A stretch of DNA of 64,000 bases from Pteria penguin (Eukaryota > Mollusca > Bivalvia > Pterioida > Pteriidae): assembly GCA_035048485.1 (NCBI GenBank), contig CM068581.1, positions 8,817,430-8,881,429 on the forward strand. The letters run 5' to 3'. Both the position numbers and the translations under genes were made by a program. Shown piece after piece: positions 1 to 11,751 of this stretch. The notes under the pieces were generated by a model. It searched no databases. It saw nothing but the letters and a program-made list of their open reading frames with translations, and had not been told where the DNA came from. Position 1 is the stretch's first letter, and each line of letters opens with the position of its first letter.

Positions 1-460
1 GAAATCATCAATATCAATTAACTGAAAAACATGACACTTTTCTTCATTGAAATGACTAAGTCCAGAAACACGTCAAAAAAGCGTAAATTTCTATTTGACG
101 GATCTTAACCCCGAACACAATTTTTAACAACCCATCTTTATAGATTGTTGAAATGCAATTAGTTTCCCCATTTATGTACTGGTTCTGGAGAAGAAGATGT
201 TTGAAGAGGGGTACCCTTTTGGGCACTTTTGGTCCCGCCCTGGATCCACCCTTGAGGGAATCTGGATCCCGAACACAATTTTAGTAGAGGACCTTGAGTA
301 CATCATTTACACAAAGTTTGATCCAAATCTGCAATGTAGTTCCAGAGAAGAAGTCGAAAATGTGAAAAAGTTAACGACGGACGACGACGACGACGACGAC
401 GGACGACGGACGGCGCACTATGACTATAGCTCACTTGAGCCTTTGGCTCAGGTGAGCTAA
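1..460 (+). mobile_element. F1 element, 3' portion with terminal hairpin
   Basis: The sequence matches 41455-41760 and 57780-57860 plus 58396-58680 elsewhere in the window. It ends with a GACGGAC-type linker and a terminal hairpin at 429-457 (GCTCACTTGAGCC, loop TTT, GGCTCAGGTGAGC), then CTAAAAAA. The 5' part lies outside the window. Open frames on both strands here are fortuitous. Confidence 0.75.
374..413 (+). repeat. GAC-rich microsatellite
   Basis: Tandem GAC/GGAC units expand the linker that precedes the F1 3' hairpin. Other F1 copies have one or two GACGGAC units at this place, so this copy carries a local expansion. Confidence 0.8.
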
Positions 461-477
461 AAAAACAGCGACAGGGA

Positions 478-830
478 TCATCCTCATCCCATAGGGAGTC
501 TGCATGTATCGTATCTTGACTTGAGTTGAAAAGGGAAACATATGAGAGTCGGAAAACCATTTACTTATATCAATGTCCAGTACACTTGACCTTTGACCGT
601 TTGACCCCAAAAACGTTAAGCATCAGCCTCATCCCATGGAGAGTCTGTATGTTATCTTGACTCCAAGTGAAAAGCATAACACTATGGAGCCAATACCACT
701 ACAGAGCCCTGAAACCATTTACTTATATCAATGTCCAGTACACTTTACCTTTGACCTCAAAAGCAATAGGGAACATCCGCATCCCATGGGGAGTCTGTGT
801 GTATGGTATCTTGACTCTAGGTCACAGTGA
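478..830 (+). repeat. Tandem repeat of about 150 bp
   Basis: Three units are marked by CATCCCATGGGGAGTCTG-like cores near 478, 622 and 772. Each contains an ACTTATATCAATGTCCAG core followed by CTTGACCTTTGACC-like sequence. No coding signal is seen. Confidence 0.6.
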
Positions 831-849
831 CCTTATTTTGGTACACAAC

Positions 850-2712
850 ACATTGCCCTTTCTTGTTGCAACCAAAGAACAGGTACAACAAGGTTATACC
901 AAATGCTTAGGATCCAAGGGTGGTTATGACCTGGAACCAAGGTCATAGGTCAAAGGTCAAGGTCATAATAGACACAATAAGTAAAACCTTGTCTGGACCA
1001 TAACTTCTCACCCTGTGCACGGATTTCAATAATATTTCACAGAATTGTTGCTTAGGATCCAAGGTTGTCTTGGTTAAATCCGAGTAACCTTGACTTTTGA
1101 CCTATGACCTTAGTTCAAGATCATGACATACCTTTGGATCCTAAGCAACAATTCTCTGAAATATTATTGAACTCTGTGGACAAGGTGAGAAGTTATGGTC
1201 TGTACAAAGTTTTACTTATTGTGTCTATTATGACCTTGACCTTTGACCTATGACCTTGGTTCAAGGTCATGACACATCCTTGGATTCTAAGCAACAATCC
1301 TGTGAAATATTATTGAAATCTGTACACAAGGTGAGAAGTTATGGCCCGGACAAAGTTTTATGTATTATGTCTATTATGACCTTGACCTTGGACCTTAGTT
1401 CAAGGTCATGACACACCCGTGGATCTTAAGCAACAATTCTGAGAAATATTATTGAAATCTGTCCACAGGGTGAGAAGTTATGGCCCGGGCAAGGTTTTAC
1501 TTATTATGACCTTGACCTTTGACTTTTGACCTTGATTCTAAGTCATGATCATTCTTAGATCCTAAGCAACATTTCTGTGAAATATTGTTGAAATCCGTGC
1601 ACAGGATGAGAAGTTATGGCTTGGACAAAGTTTTACTTATTGTGTCTATTATGACCTTGACCTTTGACCTATGACCTTGGTTCAAGATCATGACACACCC
1701 TTGGATCCTGAGCAACAATTCTGTGAAATATTGAAATCCGAGCACAGGGAATACTTTTATGAAATATCGAAATCAAAAATGAGGGATCCAAGTCCCATAA
1801 CTCTGTAACAACAAAATGGAATTTGCTCAAAACTAAAAAGCGGCTTCCCCTACACTATTTAAGCATTCTGTATAAGTTTCATGAAAAACCACTGAGGTTT
1901 ACTTGAGTTATCACATTACATAGCATCTTATCATAGTAACAAAGTTTTATTCACTTTGCATGATGTGACCTTGACCTTTGAAGTATGACCTTGGGTCAAG
2001 GTCATTACACACCCTTGAGTCCTAAGTAACAATTCAGTGACATATCATTGAAATCTATGCACAGTGGCAGAAGTTATGCCATTATGGCCCGAAGAAGGTT
2101 TTACTCACCTTGCATGTTGTGACCTTGACCTTTGACCTAAGACCTTGGGTTAAGTGTAACCATTCTGTGAAATATTATTGAAATCCATGCACAGGGTAGG
2201 AGATTATGGCCCGAACAAAGTTTTACTCATTTTGCATGTTGTCACCTTGACCTTTGACCCATGACCTTGGGTCAAAGTTAAGACAAACCCTTGGGTCCTA
2301 AGTAACAATTCTGTGAAATATTATTGAAATCCATGCACAGAACAAGAAGTTATGGCCCGAACAAAGTTTTAGTCACTTTGCATGTTGTGACCATGACCTT
2401 TGACCTATGACCTTGAGTCAAGATGATGACATACCCTTGGGTCCTAAGTAACAATTCTGTGAAATATTATTGAAATCTGTGCACAGGGGAAGAAGTTATG
2501 GCCCGGACAGTGTTTTACTCACTTTGCATGTTGTGACCATGACCTTTGACTTTGGTTCAAGGTCATGTCACAGCCTTGGGTACTAAGTAACAATTCTGTG
2601 AAATATTATTGAAATCTATACACAGGGAAAGAAGTTATGGCCCAGACAAGGTTTTACTCACTTTGCATGTTGTGACCATGACCTTTGAACTTGGGTCAAG
2701 GTCATGACACAC
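850..2712 (+). repeat. TGACCT-rich satellite array, about 145-bp unit
   Basis: About 12 diverged units share TGACCTTGACCTTTGACC, a TAAGCAACAATTCTGTGAAA-like core and an AAGTTATGGCC core. The first unit and a half is inverted relative to the rest. Unit content matches the array at 6735-9880. A different block, 1790-1955, is F3-type body sequence. Confidence 0.85.
906..1290. repeat. Head-to-head inverted satellite units
   Basis: The segment 906-1064 is the reverse complement of 1131-1290 with few mismatches, separated by about 66 bp. Arms of about 155 bp could form a hairpin. The turn falls inside the array, where unit orientation switches once. Confidence 0.75.
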
Positions 2713-2742
2713 CCTTTGGTCCTAAATAAGCGCCACAAATTA

Positions 2743-2770
2743 ATATGTCCTGTCTTAGGACGGGTGTATA
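2743..2770 (+). repeat. 3' terminal hairpin closing the satellite element
   Basis: GTCCTGTCTTAGGAC sits within TATG...GTGTATAAAA, the same kind of ending seen in the F2, F3 and F5 elements. It marks the probable end of the element that contains the array 850-2712. Confidence 0.5.
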
Positions 2771-2784
2771 AAAAGTAGTTTGGA

Positions 2785-3340
2785 TGAAGCATCTGATACA
2801 AAGGTTCATCTTGGTATCTTAATGCTAGTCTGGTCATTCTGCCACGAGTATTTTGTACAATACTGAGGTATCCAAAACCTTTTTAATGGAGACTTAAGCA
2901 GAAAAAGTAGGTCAAATGTGACATAGGTCCATCTTTGTATCTTAAGATGAACCACTGATGCAAGTTTGGTCATTCTGGCATGAATGCCTTGTCCAATTCT
3001 GAGCTACCCCAAACCTCGTATCTAATTACTTAAGCAGGAAAAGTAGGTCAGATGCAGCATCTGATACAAAAGTCCATCTCAGTATCTCAAGATGAAACAC
3101 TGATGCAAGTTTGGTCACTCTGGCATTAGTACTTTGCCCAATACATGTCCAGGAAGGTCTAAGCAAACAAAATATACATGGCATAGCTACATGTTCAGCA
3201 AAAGCTGAAAATGACCTTCACTTCATAGGACGATACATCCAGTAATATCTTAAAATGACTTGCATTCAGGAAGACTACATGTCCAGCAAATTCTGTAAAT
3301 GGCCTTTATCAAGCATGATGAAAGGTCACCAATACTCAAA
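2785..3340 (+). repeat. Old tandem repeat, about 140-150 bp
   Basis: Repeated blocks of the form GCATCTGATACAAA, then TGATGCAAGTTTGGTCA, then AAGCAGGAAAAGTAGGTCA occur at least three times with many differences. A related fragment occurs near 13800-14060. No gene is seen. Confidence 0.55.
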
Positions 3341-3497
3341 CCTGTAACCTTCCTAACATATAAAATATATGATACAGCTAGATAGTTTCATATTTCACAA
3401 CGATTCTGTATTTAAAAGACATAAACAAATTAAATGTCAATATCATAACTTTTTGACAAGTTATTTTATACACAATATACAAAATCATATATTTTAC

Positions 3498-3611
3498 CTC
3501 TTTTTCTAATTCTTTCATCTGTTTATTCTTGGAAGTATTGTCCTCTTTCAATGTTTTAATTCTAGTCTCCAGTCTCTCCTTCTCTTTGGACTTTCCATGC
3601 ATTACTTTACC
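3498..3611 (-). CDS. Coiled-coil gene, exon 15 (last in window)
   Basis: The exon is 114 nt, phase 0 at both ends: donor AAAGAG|GTAAAA, acceptor ATATTTGAAG. The 38 codons run GKVMHGKSKEKERLETR to QMKELEKE. The acceptor lacks a strong pyrimidine tract; a second AG 8 bp further in would break phase, so the first is chosen. The donor means that more exons follow below position 1. Confidence 0.76.
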
Positions 3612-6600
3612 CTTCAAATATTTAGAACACATGAAAATTGTCACCAGTGGAAAAATGTTAAAAGATGAGTCGTGGTAACCTTGACATTGTTGGTATGAAC
3701 TTAAATATTAAAAAAACTGTAATCAGAAATACATAAATGTTTAAATATATAGTATTCCCCTTTTTTATGAAATAAGTTCATTAATTACATCTATATTGGT
3801 AATGACTAAAGCCATGTAAATTATAGATATTTATAAAGGATCAATTTTTTAATTAGGACATGGCCCTTAATCTCAAATATTGGTAAACACAATGCAAATA
3901 ATCTCATAAGAAAAACTGCATGTAACTTTATTTCAGTTTAACTTGATGTACAAACACTGATTATTCTTATATGTTTTCAACAAATTTCATTCCAAATATG
4001 TAAATAGATTTTTCTTTCAACAAAGTAATGGTTTTATAGAAGATTAAGACAGGATTTATGTAGGGCATTCATGGTTTTAAAAAGGAGTATTCAAAGAAAC
4101 AAGATGAATTGTATGCAAAAACAAGCTGTATTTGTGAATATGAATGCCCCCATGGTAATTTGTCACTATAAACCGATACCTTAAAACTACGTCAAACTCC
4201 AAGGTCAAGGTCTCATGATCAAAATTTTGGTATTGGGAGATAGGTTCATGTCAAAAGGAATACACATGTGAAATATGAAAGCCTTATCACTTCCCATTCA
4301 AAAGATAAACCCAATGTTAAAGTTTCTGACATGTACATCACTAGTACATGCAATGAAATCTGTTGTACACTATTCATCTCATAAGATTAGTTGCATAGCA
4401 AATATCGGCCATACCATTACATATTTTCAGGAATATGTCAAAGTGTCTAATCATACTGAATATTTCTAAATTCATACAAACTTGTTCTTCAGTGGCAGCT
4501 TTTAGTTTTGTATTTTCACGAAGTTGGATATCCAATTCTTGTTTTACACAGCAAATATAATCCCTGTATTAAAAAATTTTTAGAAAAGGCCATTCATTAC
4601 TTGTACTGAATAAATTATTATCTATGAGGAAAGACAAAAAGTAATAGTCATTATATATGCTACAGGAGGAAAGTGCCAATGTACACCTCATGTAATTAAA
4701 ACAATTCTTGACTGATTTTAAAACACTTTTTACTTCTTCAACACGGAGTATCGGACTACTTAAATCTAGCTGTCATGGTTTGCATTTAATCACCTACCAA
4801 ATATATTGTTCTCGATGTGGGCACTTTATGTGGGCAACGTATGTCATACTTATATAACGTCATATAACAATCACAAAGTGCGTGTGTATGTTGACGTTAT
4901 TGTAGCTGCGATATTCTGTATTGATGACAAAAACTTACAATCAAAAATGTCAGTACAATTCATAATAAAGAGCAAAATGTATCTCTGTGGACTAGGCTAT
5001 ACTGAATCTAAACTATACTGATTGATTGATTGATTGAGTGATTGAATACTGTACCATGTCACTCCACAATCATTTCATGTATATGGTGATGGCATCTGCC
5101 TGATGCATAACAGAAAAATTGTAACTAATTCAAGGACAAAATCAGTTTCCTCCTGATGAAAAAAGAAAAACAAAATAAAAATAATTGCTGAATTATTTGG
5201 CCTACTTTCACTCCTCTGCACTACTCCAGCTAAACTGCAAACTGAACCTTATTTCTCTAAGATGACTGTTGAGAGTAAATTTCAAAGCAATACTTGTATC
5301 TTTACGAAAACTAGAAGCCCAAACGACTTATATCATTCACCTGAATAGAATTTGCTCTTTCTTAAACAACTAACTGCTGGACATTCTATTTGAAAAGTTC
5401 TTTACCTTTCACTGTGAAATCTACTGAGTTATATCCCATCACAACCAAAGTGTTGTCAGACAGACAGACAATGTAATTTCTAAATGAATGTGGAGCTCAG
5501 TTATTTTAATGTCTACTTAATATCATAATGACAAAACTCATCTTTTTCTATGGAAATAAAATTTGAAATAATCTACCTTGCCTCTCTTTCTGCTTTCAAA
5601 ACTTCTTCTATCTTCTCAAAATGTTGTTCTTCTTTCTAAATGAAATAATGCAATGAAATCACTTTAAACAGAACTTCAAACCCCATCATGAAGCAGATAT
5701 ACTTTCATTTGATTTACATTAAATTTAATTGCAATGGTGATGAGAGGAAATTATGTATGATATTATCTGATATATATAAACCTTCAAACCAGGAAATATT
5801 TTTTATTATATTTACAGCTTACCCTTTCCACCGATCTCCAAAAAGAAAGAAAGAAAGAAAGAAAATCTGATATATGTTGCTTGTATGAAAATTGCTAAAA
5901 CCTTACAGTAAGTAAACCAACACAGGGTATAGGACTACAACTGTAATTCAACAGTATACATCTTCACACCATTAATCAAATGAAAAACTCTGACCGAGAA
6001 ACACACTTTTTCCTTTTGTTTTAATATGTAAAAGTAGCTTTGAAATTAGTATCACACATTTTACTTCTTTTCCTTTTTCTTTTACAATCTGCAGCAGTTT
6101 CAAATTATCTTTCTTGGTGACATGTTAAACAAGAGCAATGCCTAGCGTGGCTTAATACGCCCACAGCTTACTTTGGACGGGATCAGTGTGAATGTATGGT
6201 TTTATTACCCCCAAACATGGGTCTCTTTGGTAACACTTTTATGAAATACTGATTTCCAAAAAGAGGGATCCAAGTCCCATAACTCTGTAACAACATTATG
6301 GAATTTGCTCAAAACTGAGAAGTGGCTTCCCCTAAACTATTTAAGCATTCTGTATTTGTTTGATTATTGTTTTACGTCACTCCACGATTATTTCACGTAT
6401 ATGGTGACAGCATCTGCCTGATGCATTGCATACAAATTTAGACTTTTGCAACGGACCCACCCGAAGCAGTGAGGGATCTTTTACGTGCCACGCCTACCGT
6501 GACACGGGACCTCGGTTTTTACTGTCTCATCCGAAAGACAGAACACCGGTGTGCCCCGGGCGGGAGTCGAACCCGCGACCTCTCGATCACGAGCCGAACA

Positions 6601-9600
6601 CCTTATCCACTAGGCCACACCGGCTTAAAAAGCATTCTGTATAAGTTTCATGAAAAACAACTGAGGTTTACTTAAGCTATCCCATTACATAGCATTTCCA
6701 TAGCATCTTATCATAGTAACAAGGTTTTATTCACTTTGCATGTTGTGACCTTGCCCTTCGACATATGACCTTGGGTCAAGTTCATAACACTCCCTTGGGT
6801 CCTAAGTAACAATTGTGTGAATATTATTGAAATCTATGCACAAGGCAAGAAGTAATAGCCTGGACAAGGTTTTATTCAGTTTGCATGTTGTGACCATGAC
6901 CTTTAACCTATTACGTTGGTTCAAGGTCATGACACACCCTTGGGTCACAAGTAACAATTCTGAAATTATTGAAATTATGCACAGGGGAAAAAGTTATAGC
7001 CCAAACAAGGTTTTGCATGTTGTGACCTATGACCCTGGATCAAGGCAAGAAGTTATGGCACGTACAAGGTTTTAATCACTTTGCATGTTGTGACCATGAC
7101 CTCTGACCTTGGGTCAAAGTCATGACACACTATTAGGTCTTAAGTAACAATTCTGTGAAATATTATTGAAATGCATGCACAGGGGAAGAAGTTATGGCCC
7201 AGACAAGGCTTTATTCACTTTGCATGTTGTGACCTTGACCCTTGACCTATGACCTTGGGTGAAGGTCATGACACACCCTTGATTGCTAGGTAACAATTCT
7301 GTGAAATATTATTGAAATCCATGCAAAGGGAAAGAAATTATGGCCCAAACAAGGTTTTACTCACTTTGCATGTTGTGACCTTGACCTTTGACCTATGACC
7401 TTGGGTTCTAAGTAACAATTATGTGAAATATTATTGAAATCCATGCACAGGACAAGAAGTTATGGCCCGGACATGGTCTTATTCTCTTTGCATGTTATGA
7501 CCTTGACCTTTGGCCTTGGGTCAAGGTCATGACACACTCTTAGATCCTAAGTAACAATTCTGTGAAATATTATTGAAATCCATGCACAAAGCAAGAAGTT
7601 ACAACCCCAACAAGGTTTTACTCTCTTTGCATGTTGTGACCTTGACCTCTGATGGTCATAACACATCCTTGGGTTCTAAGTAACAATTCTGTGAAATATT
7701 ATTGAAATCCATGCACAGGGGAAGAAGTTATAGCCCGAACAACGTTTTATTCACTTTGCATGTTGTGACCTTGACCTTTGACCTATGACCTTGGGTCAAA
7801 GTCATGACACATCCTTAAGTTCTATGTAACAGTTCTGTGAAATATTATTGAAATCCATGCCCAGGGGAAGAAGTTATGGACCAGACAAGGCTTCATTTAC
7901 TTTGCATGTTGTGACCTTGACCTTTGACCTATGACCTTGGGTGAAAGTCATGACACACCCTTGGGTTCTTAGTAACAATTCTGTGAAATATTATTGAAAT
8001 CCATGCAAAGGGGAAGTAATAATGGCCAAGATTAAGTTTTATTCACTTTGCATGTTGTGACCTTGACCTTTGATGGTCATGGTTATAACACACCCTTGGG
8101 TGCTAAGTAACAATTCTGTGAAATATTATTGAAATCCATGCAAAGGGGAAGAAGTTATGACCCGAACAAGGTTTTACTGACTTTGCATGTTGTGACCTTG
8201 ACCTTTGATCTATGACCTTGGGTCCTAAGTAACAATTATCTGAAATATTATTGAAATCCATGCACAGGGGAAGAAGTTATGGCCAGGACAGAGTCTTATT
8301 CTCTTTGCATGTTGTGACCTTGACCTTTGACCTTGGGTCAAAGTCATGACACACCCTTGGATCCTAAGTTACATTAACATGAAATATTATTGAAATCCAT
8401 GCACAGGGCAAGAAGTTATAACCCCAACAAGGTTTTACTCACTTTGCATGTTGTGACCTTGACCTTTGACCTATGACCTTGGGTCAAAGTCATCACACAC
8501 CCTTAGTTTCTAAGTAACAATTCTATGAAATATTAATGAAATCCATTCTGTGAAATATTATTGAAATCCATGCAAAGGGGAAGATGTCATGGCCCAAACA
8601 AAGTTTTATTCACTTTGCATGTTGTGACCTTGACCTTTGACCTTGGGTCAAAGTTATGACACACACTTAGGTTCTAAGTAAAAATTCTATGAAATATTAA
8701 TGAAATCCATTCTGTGAAATATTATTGAAATCCATGCACAGGGGAAGAAGTTATGGCCCGAACAATGTTTTATTCACTTTGCATGTTGTGATCTTGACCT
8801 TTGATCTATGACCCTGGGTCCAAGTAATGACACACCCTTAGGTCCTTAGTAACAATTCTATGAAATATTAATGAAATCCATGGACAGGGCAAAAAGTAAT
8901 GGTTTTGACAAGGTTTTACGGACTTTGCATGTTGTGACCTTGACCTTTGACCTATGACCTTGGGTCCTAAGTAACAATTCTGTGAAATATTACTGAAATC
9001 CATGCAAAGGGGAAGAAGTTATGGCTCAAACAAGGTTTTATTCACTTTGCATGTTGTGACCTTGACCTTTGACCTTGTGTCAAAGTCATGACACACCCTT
9101 AGGTCCTAAGTAACAATTCTGTGAAATAGTATTGAAATCCATGCACAGGGGAAAAAGTTATGGCCCAATCACGATTTTATTCACTTTGCATGTTGTGACC
9201 TTGACCTTTGACCTATGACCTTGGGTGAAAGTCATGACACACCCTTGGGTGTTCAGTAACAATTCTGTGAAATATTATTGAAATCCATGCACAGCGGAAG
9301 AAATTAAGGCCTAGATAAGGTTTTATTCACATTGCATGTTGTGACCTTGATCTTTGATGGTCAAGGTTATAACCCACCCTTGATTGCTAAGTAACAATTC
9401 TGTGAAATATTATTGAAATCCATGCACAGGGGAAGAGGTTACAGCCCAAACAAGGTTTTACTCAGTTTGCATCTTGCAACCTTGACCTTTGACCTATGAC
9501 CCTAGGTCAAGTGTAACAATTCCATGAAATATTATTGAAATCTATGCACAAGGGAAGAAGCTATGGCCCTAACAAGGTTTTATTCACTTTGCATGTTGTG

Positions 9601-11674
9601 ATGTTGACCTTTAGCCTATGACCTTGGGTCAAAGTCATGACACACTCTTGAGTCCAAAGTAACAATTCTGTGAAATATTATTGAAATCCATGCACAGCGG
9701 AAGAAGTTATGGCCTGGACAAGGTTTTACTCTGTCTCACTTTGCATGTTGTGACCTTAACCTTTGACCTACAACCTTGGTTCAAGGTCATGACACATTCT
9801 TGGATCTTAAGCAACAATTCTGTGAAATATTATAGAAATCCATGGACAGGGAAAGAAGCAATAGGCCAGGCAAGCTTATCCTGAACGTCAGACGGACAAC
9901 GCTATAACATAATATGCCTCGTTTTAGAAATTAAATAATAATAATTAACAATGTGAATGTTGTATCCTGTAGATTAAAGATGGACATCCCTTGGCAGCAA
10001 TTGTCAATATACCAATTTTTTTTTTAAAGATTTATTGGTGTATTTTCAATTATGTGACTTTCAGAGCACAATATTTTATCATTTTCACCTCTTATTTATC
10101 ACATCTTATTCAACATGATAGCACCTCAAACTTCAGAGTTTAACTTTCAAATTTACAATAGGTCAGAAAGGAACAACTTCATTCAAGCTATTACAAGATT
10201 TTATACATGGCCCAATCAGCAGTGCTTGTGATTGACAGGTACCAAGTTTGAGTCCTGCTATGGCTGGCCACTGGTCTTTCAGAAAAGATCATAACAAGAG
10301 GCCCAAGTCAAGTGGGCCTATTTTGCTGATCTGAACACAATTTGCTTATTCAACTGAAAACTTGAAAATTTTGCAAAAAAATACATATATATTTCCTGAT
10401 ATTTATTGTGATGTGACTACATTCTGTACTGAAAACTGAGTATAAAATTTGAATCACGTGACATCACCAACATTAAGCAAATGTTTATGTAAGCCAAATT
10501 TAAATTCATAACTCTTAAATCTATAATAATTTACAGCAAATGAATGCTCACAAATCTGTACTCAGATCTGGATGAAAACATCCATACTTGAATGCGACCA
10601 TGAGTACTTCATTTCTACTAAGTTTCAACAAAATCTTTATAGTGGTTCTGCAGCAAAAGATGAAATTGTAGAAAAATCCCCCCCTTTTTTTGGGGGGGGG
10701 GGGGCTGTCTTAATAATCCATCAAGAATGCAGAAATTAAGATATTGACAAAATTCTTTCACAACTACATTCTTTACTATAATCATAATTAAAAGAAAGCA
10801 AATTAAAGCATTTCTGGAAACTACAGAATATATAAAATTCACTTTTCCGCATTGAAATCACCAAGTCCAAAAATACTGTTGAAAAAAACATCAAAGCTTT
10901 GATTTCAGAATGGAACCAAAAACAACTAAACTCCTTCAAACATCCTTTAGATCATTCCTTTGCATTCGGATGGTCTCTGTATGCAGCCAGACTAAAGAAG
11001 TTTGTCAAATAAGAGCACCATCTGTGACTTTCTTTTCCCTGTGGTGGCATCACCTGTTGACAGATTTGGATAAAAACCAGAAGTCTCTGTCGAGACTGAA
11101 GCTCTACTGGTTTCCTCTTATTATCTTTTCAAAGGGTGGGGCAGGAGCGGGGGAATGTGCCCCTCTTTCAAATCAGGGGGGGGGGGGGTATGTTCCGCCC
11201 CCTTTAATCTTTAAGATTTTTTATCATCAAGTAGTTAGAATATCAGTTAAAGTGTGGAAACAAAGCAGTAAAACGCTAGTTTTTCTTCTGGTAGCAAAAG
11301 GGGCACATCCTCTTTTTTCAAAACAGGGGATGGGATGAAGTATTTTTGTAACACCCCCCCCCCCCCCCCTTTTCGATATTTCCAATGTCGGTTCAAGTGT
11401 AGAAACAAAGTATGCAAACACTAGTTTTTCTTCCGACTAGCTTAATTTTTTTTGCTAGCCATATATACATTTATATATAAATCATTATCCCATTTTTTTT
11501 TTTCATTGCCCGTCAATGCTTTAGAGAAATGACTTCATACTATTTCAAGAGGAGTTTACGGCACTGTTATATGTTTACGGCACTGTTATATGTTTAATAA
11601 TGTCTTTTGTCTGTTTTCTTTTTTTACCAATATCTGGTTGTAAAAGTGTCGTAAAAATTTTTATCACATGGTGC

Positions 11675-11751
<77 letters not shown>

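Larger units (their letters stand above)
6132..9925 (+). mobile_element. Long F3 element carrying a satellite array
   Basis: It opens with AACAAGAGCAATGCCTAGCG and GGCTTAATACGCCC, passes through the F3 body (AAGTCCCATAACTCTGTAAC, GCATTCTGTATAAGTTTCA), then about 21 satellite units, and closes with a GACGGACAAC linker and ATAATATGCCTCG. A SINE interrupts the body at 6356. Of the F3-family elements with both ends visible in the window this is the longest. No transposase is present, so it would be non-autonomous. Confidence 0.65.

Noticed and set aside
6550..6629. Possible tRNA gene on the minus strand
   Set aside because: It is continuous with the SINE body, and the same head recurs in the 33820 copy.
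6735..9880. CRISPR-like repeat-spacer array
   Set aside because: The whole unit is repeated, with no unique spacers, and the sequence is eukaryotic.
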